A DNA stretch of 10,249 bases from Geothermobacter sp964501815 (GTDB lineage Bacteria > Desulfobacterota > Desulfuromonadia > Desulfuromonadales > Geothermobacteraceae): contig CAZCUR010000085.1 of NCBI GenBank assembly GCA_964501815.1, positions 1-10,249 on the forward strand, given 5' to 3'. The translations under genes were made by a program, and so were the position numbers. Positions 6,867 through 10,249 of the stretch are shown in pieces. The notes below the pieces were generated by a model that saw only the letters and a program-made list of their open reading frames with translations, ran no database searches and was not told the DNA's origin. The stretch's first letter is position 1. Every line of letters begins with the position of its first letter.

Positions 6867-8264
6867 TCAGCCAAGATGCGCCAGGGCCTGGTCCAGTCGC
6901 TGCAACACTCGTTCGCGGCCAAGGATTTCTATCAGTTCAAACAGGTCCGGCCCTCCTTTGCTGCCCGTCATGGCGACACGCAAAGGTTGGGCCGCCTTGC
7001 CGAAGCCGAGTCCCATTTCGGTCAGCAGGTTGCTGAAAGATTCCTTAAGGGGCGCTGCGGAAAAATCGTCCGCTCCGGCGAACAGGTCGCGCAACCGGAC
7101 AAACAGGTCGCGCTGCTGTTCGGTGAGCAATTTGGCACGATCCTTTTCGTCGTACTCCACTTCATCCAGATAGAAAAACCGTGCCCCCTCAGCCAGTTCC
7201 ACGATGGTACGCGCCCGCTCCTGCAGGGAGCGAACCACAGCGACCGGATCGGGACCTGATTCGACACAAATTCCGGTTTCAGCCAGCTTTTCCACCATCA
7301 GATCCGCCAGACGACCGGGGTCACCGACCTTGATGTAATGGGCGTTGAGCCACAGCAGCTTTTCGGGGTTGAAAACACTGGCTGAGCGCCCCACCTGATC
7401 GAGGCTGAACAGGTTGATGAGTTCCTCTTTGCTGAAAATTTCCTGGTCACCGTGAGACCAGCCCAGGCGAACAAGATAGTTGACCAGGGCCTCGGGCAGA
7501 TAACCCTGATCCCGGTAGGCCATGACCGAGGTGGCTCCGTGACGTTTCGAGAGCCGGGTTTTGTCGCTGCCGAGGATCATCGGCACGTGGGCGAATTGCG
7601 GCACGGGATAACCCAGGGCTTCATACAGCTGGATCTGCCGGGGGGTGTTGTTGATATGGTCATCCCCGCGCAGAACAAGATTGATGTTCATGGTCGCGTC
7701 ATCCACGACCACCACGAAATTGTAGGTCGGAGACCCGTCCGTGCGGCGGATAATCAGGTCGTCCAGCTCTTCATTGGCAAAACTGATAGGCCCCTTGATG
7801 AGATCGTTGAAGGAGGTCTCGCCCTGTCGGGGGGCTTTGAAACGGACGACGTGGGGGCGATCGGCCGGCTGGTCGGTGCGGTCCCGGCAGGTGCCGTCGT
7901 ACTTGGGCTTGCGTTTTTCCTCCATCGCCTGCCGACGTTTGGCCTCGAGTTCTTCGGCCGTGCAGTAGCAGCGGTAGGCCTTGCCTTCCCGGATCAGCTG
8001 TTCAATCTTTTCCTGATACAGATCGAACCGTTCGGTCTGGTAATAGGGGCCTTCGTCATAGTCCAGTCCCAGCCACTCCATGGCCTGCAAAATGGCATCG
8101 ACCGATTCCTGGCTCGACCTCTCCAGGTCGGTGTCCTCAATACGCAGAACAAAGGTCCCCCCTTCTTTGCGGGCCAGCAGGTAGTTGAACAGGGCGGTCC
8201 GTGCACCGCCGATATGCAGATATCCGGTGGGACTGGGGGCGAAACGAACACGAAGATTGGACAT
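6867..8264 (-). CDS. gltX: Glutamyl-tRNA synthetase
   Basis: The 465-residue class I aminoacyl-tRNA synthetase charges tRNA-Glu with glutamate using ATP, in the cytoplasm; the length is normal for bacterial GluRS. Seen are the N-terminal Rossmann signature RFAPSPTGYLHIGGARTA (residues 7-24, containing the HIGH-type motif), RIEDTDLERS (41-50), and the second ATP-binding motif RLSKRHGA (237-244, KMSKS type), followed by the helical anticodon-binding C-terminal half. The zinc-site region has C99, C101 and C126, but the position matching the fourth E. coli ligand (His) is D128. The ATG start is supported by GAGGAG at 8273-8278, 8 bases upstream. A predicted promoter lies between amrB and this gene. 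A tRNA-Gln gene lies nearby on the same strand; whether this enzyme also mischarges it cannot be judged here. Confidence 0.97.
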   Translation of the reverse strand: MSNLRVRFAPSPTGYLHIGGARTALFNYLLARKEGGTFVLRIEDTDLERSSQESVDAILQAMEWLGLDYDEGPYYQTERFDLYQEKIEQLIREGKAYRCYCTAEELEAKRRQAMEEKRKPKYDGTCRDRTDQPADRPHVVRFKAPRQGETSFNDLIKGPISFANEELDDLIIRRTDGSPTYNFVVVVDDATMNINLVLRGDDHINNTPRQIQLYEALGYPVPQFAHVPMILGSDKTRLSKRHGATSVMAYRDQGYLPEALVNYLVRLGWSHGDQEIFSKEELINLFSLDQVGRSASVFNPEKLLWLNAHYIKVGDPGRLADLMVEKLAETGICVESGPDPVAVVRSLQERARTIVELAEGARFFYLDEVEYDEKDRAKLLTEQQRDLFVRLRDLFAGADDFSAAPLKESFSNLLTEMGLGFGKAAQPLRVAMTGSKGGPDLFELIEILGRERVLQRLDQALAHLG

Positions 8265-8289
8265 GGCGCGGACTCCTCAAGCAATATCA

Positions 8290-8307
8290 CGCCGGTTGGT
8301 TCCGGCG
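8290..8307 (-). other. Hairpin in the gltX leader
   Basis: A 6-bp perfect stem (CGCCGG with CCGGCG) and 6-base loop lie between the predicted gltX promoter and its ribosome binding site, with 11 bases to GAGGAG. There is no U-tract, so it is not an intrinsic terminator. It may stabilise the mRNA 5' end; no regulatory role is shown. Confidence 0.4.
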
Positions 8308-8320
8308 CACGGGTCGCGCC

Positions 8321-8349
8321 TTTATACTGCACAAAGGTCAATCAGGCAA
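8321..8349 (-). promoter_or_regulatory. Predicted gltX promoter
   Basis: TTGCCT (8344-8349) and TATAAA (8321-8326, 5 of 6 matches) are separated by 17 bases on the minus strand, just after the amrB stop codon. The start would be near 8314, giving a leader of about 50 bases with the hairpin at 8290-8307 and the GAGGAG ribosome binding site. Confidence 0.6.
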
Positions 8350-8353
8350 GCGC

Positions 8354-9157
8354 TCAGCGGATACGAATCCCCGCATAGCCAACCACCTCGGAATCACCGC
8401 CGGTCACTTCGCCCGAATGTCCATAACGGACCAGCTCGGCCGTGGTGGCCCCCAGTTCGCGGGCGGCAACCAGCAGAACAACAGCAGGCAAAACTCCGCA
8501 CATGCTGATTCGCTCATCCCGGACAACCCGATAGAGACCTTCAGGGTCGAGGTCGAGAATCTTCTGAATGGCCAGCATGTCCTTGCGGCGGGCCTCTTCG
8601 GCCGACACGTAGTGGCTCATGTCGCTGCTGGCCAGCATCAACGGGGGCTTTTCCTCCTGTGCCAAGGTTGCACCGATACATCGGCCAATGGCGAGCAACT
8701 GGTCAGGAGCCAGATGCCCCAGACATATGGGGACAATGCGAACATTGGGATTTTGCGCCTGTAAAAACGGAACCTGAACCTCAAGGGAATGTTCAAACTT
8801 GTGTGCCAGGGTGTCAGGTTTTAAAGACGGGCAGTTTTCGAGAAAACGCTGGGCCAGATCTTCATCTATGGCACATGGGCCCAGGGGGGTATGCCAGGTG
8901 CCTCCGGGGAAAAGAGCGGCACGCTCTCCGATGCCATGATGATTCGGGCCGAGAAGCAGGACGGTATCCGTGATGGTCACCGACCCGATGACCGCTCCGG
9001 CGATACCACCGGAAAAGATATAGCCGGCATGAGGTGATACGATACCGATGGCATCAACCCTCTCCGTACCGGTTTGCAAAAAGGTGTCAAGCTGCTGACG
9101 AAGGCTGTGCGGGTTGTCCGGATAGAACTGGCCGCAGACCGCGGGCATACGCTCCAT
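8354..9157 (-). CDS. amrB: AmmeMemoRadiSam system protein B (AmrB), MEMO1 family
   Basis: The 267-residue protein belongs to the MEMO1-like family, structurally related to class III non-haem iron dioxygenases. In many bacteria and archaea it occurs with AmrA (AMMECR1-like) and a radical SAM protein, AmrS; the system's substrate is not established to my knowledge. Seen conserved blocks are SPHAGYIFSGG (41-51), GPNHHGIG (70-77), AHKFEHSLEVQVPF (118-131), SSDMSHY (177-183) and SMCGVLPAV (218-226), ending in GHSGEVTGGDSEVVGYAG (246-263). H43, H73/H74 and C220 correspond to the metal-site His, His and Cys of human MEMO1, and D179/H182 are also kept. The ATG start is supported by GGAGGTG at 9162-9168. 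It follows the TauE-like gene by 27 bases and is probably in the same transcript. Neither AmrA nor AmrS is in the window. Confidence 0.92.
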   Translation of the reverse strand: MERMPAVCGQFYPDNPHSLRQQLDTFLQTGTERVDAIGIVSPHAGYIFSGGIAGAVIGSVTITDTVLLLGPNHHGIGERAALFPGGTWHTPLGPCAIDEDLAQRFLENCPSLKPDTLAHKFEHSLEVQVPFLQAQNPNVRIVPICLGHLAPDQLLAIGRCIGATLAQEEKPPLMLASSDMSHYVSAEEARRKDMLAIQKILDLDPEGLYRVVRDERISMCGVLPAVVLLVAARELGATTAELVRYGHSGEVTGGDSEVVGYAGIRIR

Positions 9158-9184
9158 GAGGCACCTCCATGTCTGCCCTGTGCG

Positions 9185-10006
9185 TCAGGAAAGAGCGCGC
9201 CAACCGATTTTGACGGCGACGAGAATCAGCAGAATTGCGAAGGCCTTGACCAGTTTATCATGGGGGAGATGGACGGCAACCCTTACGCCGATCCGCGCCA
9301 TCAGCATGGACAGGGGCGCAATCAACCCGGCCACCAGCAGATTGACGTATCCAAGCGAAAAGGACGGCAGCATCGGATCACCCAGCCCATGGACGGCATA
9401 GGAAATCGTGCCGGCCAGGGCGCTGACAACAATAAGAGCACTGGAGTTGCCGACGGCAAGATGGACAGGCAGCTGCAGGGCGATGACCATGAGAGGCACC
9501 GCGATGACCCCGCCGCCGACCCCGAAGAATGAAGAAAAGAGCCCTCCGGCACAACCGACGGAAAACAGTTGCCAAAACGGAATCGGCGCGCTCCTTTCCG
9601 GTGGCAGGTAACGCCGTTGGCGGAACATGCGCAGGGCAACCGCGATCTGCATGCCGGCAAAGGCAAGCTGCAGGCTGTCCCCTTCCAGCAGGGCCGCCAG
9701 GGATGAGCCGCACACCGCACCGGCAATACCGCCGGCGGCGAGTCCATAAACGTGGTGCCAGTCGACATTGCCCCGTTTGCGATGGGCGAAGGTGCTGCTC
9801 AGGGCTGTGGGCAGAATGATGCCGAGGCTGGTGCCAAAGGCCATATGCACCATGACGGACGAATCGATACCAACCAGGGGGAACAGGTGCAGGAAAAGGG
9901 GCACAAAGATGACGCCGCCGCCTATGCCAAGCAGACCGGCCAGAAAACCGCCGAAGCCACCGGAGACAAGAATGAGCGCGATGATATCCGGCTGCAGAAG
10001 GTCCAT
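9185..10006 (-). CDS. Sulfite exporter TauE/SafE family membrane transporter
   Basis: The 273-residue hydrophobic inner-membrane protein belongs to the TauE/SafE (DUF81) family, whose studied members are linked to export of sulfite, sulfoacetate or other organosulfur and small anions; the substrate here is unknown. The family's internal duplication is plain: GFLAGLLGIGGGVIFVPLF (20-38) in the first half and GGLFSSFFGVGGGVIAVPLM (154-173) in the second. Roughly eight membrane segments are visible, with a basic polar segment at about 125-140 (MFRQRRYLPPER) between the halves. The length is normal. The ATG at 10006 is the only start before the first membrane segment, since an in-frame TGA lies a few codons upstream; it has no recognisable Shine-Dalgarno sequence and stands 26 bases after the tRNA-Cys terminator. 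amrB follows 27 bases downstream. Confidence 0.93.
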   Translation of the reverse strand: MDLLQPDIIALILVSGGFGGFLAGLLGIGGGVIFVPLFLHLFPLVGIDSSVMVHMAFGTSLGIILPTALSSTFAHRKRGNVDWHHVYGLAAGGIAGAVCGSSLAALLEGDSLQLAFAGMQIAVALRMFRQRRYLPPERSAPIPFWQLFSVGCAGGLFSSFFGVGGGVIAVPLMVIALQLPVHLAVGNSSALIVVSALAGTISYAVHGLGDPMLPSFSLGYVNLLVAGLIAPLSMLMARIGVRVAVHLPHDKLVKAFAILLILVAVKIGWRALS

Positions 10007-10032
10007 GGAGAAAAAATGTAGTCGGCGTCAAG

Positions 10033-10064
10033 AAAAAAGGCCAGCCTTTTTACGGGCTGGCCTT
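10033..10064 (-). terminator. Intrinsic terminator of tRNA-Cys
   Basis: A perfect 10-bp stem (AAGGCCAGCC at 10055-10064 with GGCTGGCCTT at 10037-10046 on the minus strand) has an 8-base loop and runs into a U-tract of six (10033-10038). It begins 9 bases after the mature tRNA-Cys 3' end. Confidence 0.9.
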
Positions 10065-10073
10065 GTATTTTGG

Positions 10074-10147
<74 letters not shown>

Positions 10148-10163
10148 GCTGAAAAGCTGGCAA

Positions 10164-10192
10164 TACATAACAAATCGAACGCCGGCTGTCAA
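10164..10192 (-). promoter_or_regulatory. Predicted promoter of tRNA-Cys
   Basis: A consensus -35 TTGACA (10187-10192) is separated by 17 bases from TATGTA (10164-10169). The weaker -10 box is preceded by TG with one intervening base, an extended -10 form. The -10 box lies about 16 bases upstream of the mature tRNA 5' end and the promoter starts 10 bases after the stop of the upstream gene. Confidence 0.65.
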
Positions 10193-10202
10193 CCGGGAAT
10201 CC

Positions 10203-10249
10203 TTATGCCTCCAGATGTTGCTTCACGGCTTCGACCTTGTGTTCCATGG
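10203..10249 (-). CDS. C-terminal end of an unrecognised protein (cut by window edge)
   Basis: The minus-strand frame ending at TAA (10203-10205) reads MEHKVEAVKQHLEA, with a charged amphipathic helical character typical of a protein C terminus. It is open to the window edge. The Met is at the very edge and is more likely internal than a start. Too little is visible to name the protein; its reality as a coding tail rests on orientation, the open frame and the tRNA-Cys promoter that follows the stop at once. Confidence 0.4.
   Translation of the reverse strand, partial: MEHKVEAVKQHLEA

Noticed and set aside
9171..9186. Minus-strand sequence resembling the start of a GEMM c-di-GMP riboswitch (GACGCACAGGGCAGAC) ahead of amrB
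   Set aside because: The rest of the aptamer, including the GACGCAAAGCC-type segment and second stem, is absent, the space before the ATG is too short, and the match overlaps the end of the TauE-like gene.

Overview
All genes supported here lie on the minus strand, so the window reads right to left in transcription order. The GC-rich but AT-tolerant coding, the sigma70-like promoters, a PAS-rich c-di-GMP protein with a Cys/His motif and the set of protein families suggest a member of the Desulfuromonadales or a related Desulfobacterota lineage (Geobacter/Pelobacter/Desulfuromonas-like). This is a judgement from family flavour only; no 16S or other decisive marker is present. The region looks like stable chromosomal backbone: no transposase, integrase, CRISPR array or prophage gene was seen, and no gap without a gene exceeds 300 bases.

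In transcription order: the tail of an unrecognised gene (10203-10249); tRNA-Cys(GCA) with a promoter and a strong intrinsic terminator; a TauE/SafE-family membrane transporter; an AmrB/MEMO1-family protein; glutamyl-tRNA synthetase (gltX) behind its own predicted promoter; a 962-residue multi-PAS GGDEF-EAL protein predicted to handle cyclic di-GMP; tRNA-Gln(CUG) with its own promoter; a TPR-like protein that probably shares the tRNA-Gln transcript; a class I/II PLP-dependent aminotransferase with a promoter embedded in the end of the TPR gene and a strong terminator; and a nearly complete tRNA nucleotidyltransferase (CCA-adding family) running off the left edge.

The common thread is tRNA and translation: two tRNA genes, glutamyl-tRNA synthetase and a tRNA 3'-end-adding enzyme, with signalling, transport and amino-acid metabolism genes between them. 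Probable transcription units are tRNA-Cys alone, tauE-amrB (27 bases apart), gltX with the GGDEF-EAL gene possibly following by readthrough, tRNA-Gln with the TPR gene, the aminotransferase alone, and the nucleotidyltransferase.

I did not find a convincing new multi-gene system. The observations most worth checking are a very short loop between motifs A and B of the nucleotidyltransferase (which hints at a CC-adding specialist), a Cys/His cluster in the fourth PAS domain of the c-di-GMP protein, a tRNA-Gln gene that seems to share a transcript with a TTG-started TPR gene, and two genes whose start codons sit 20-26 bases past strong terminators without a Shine-Dalgarno sequence.
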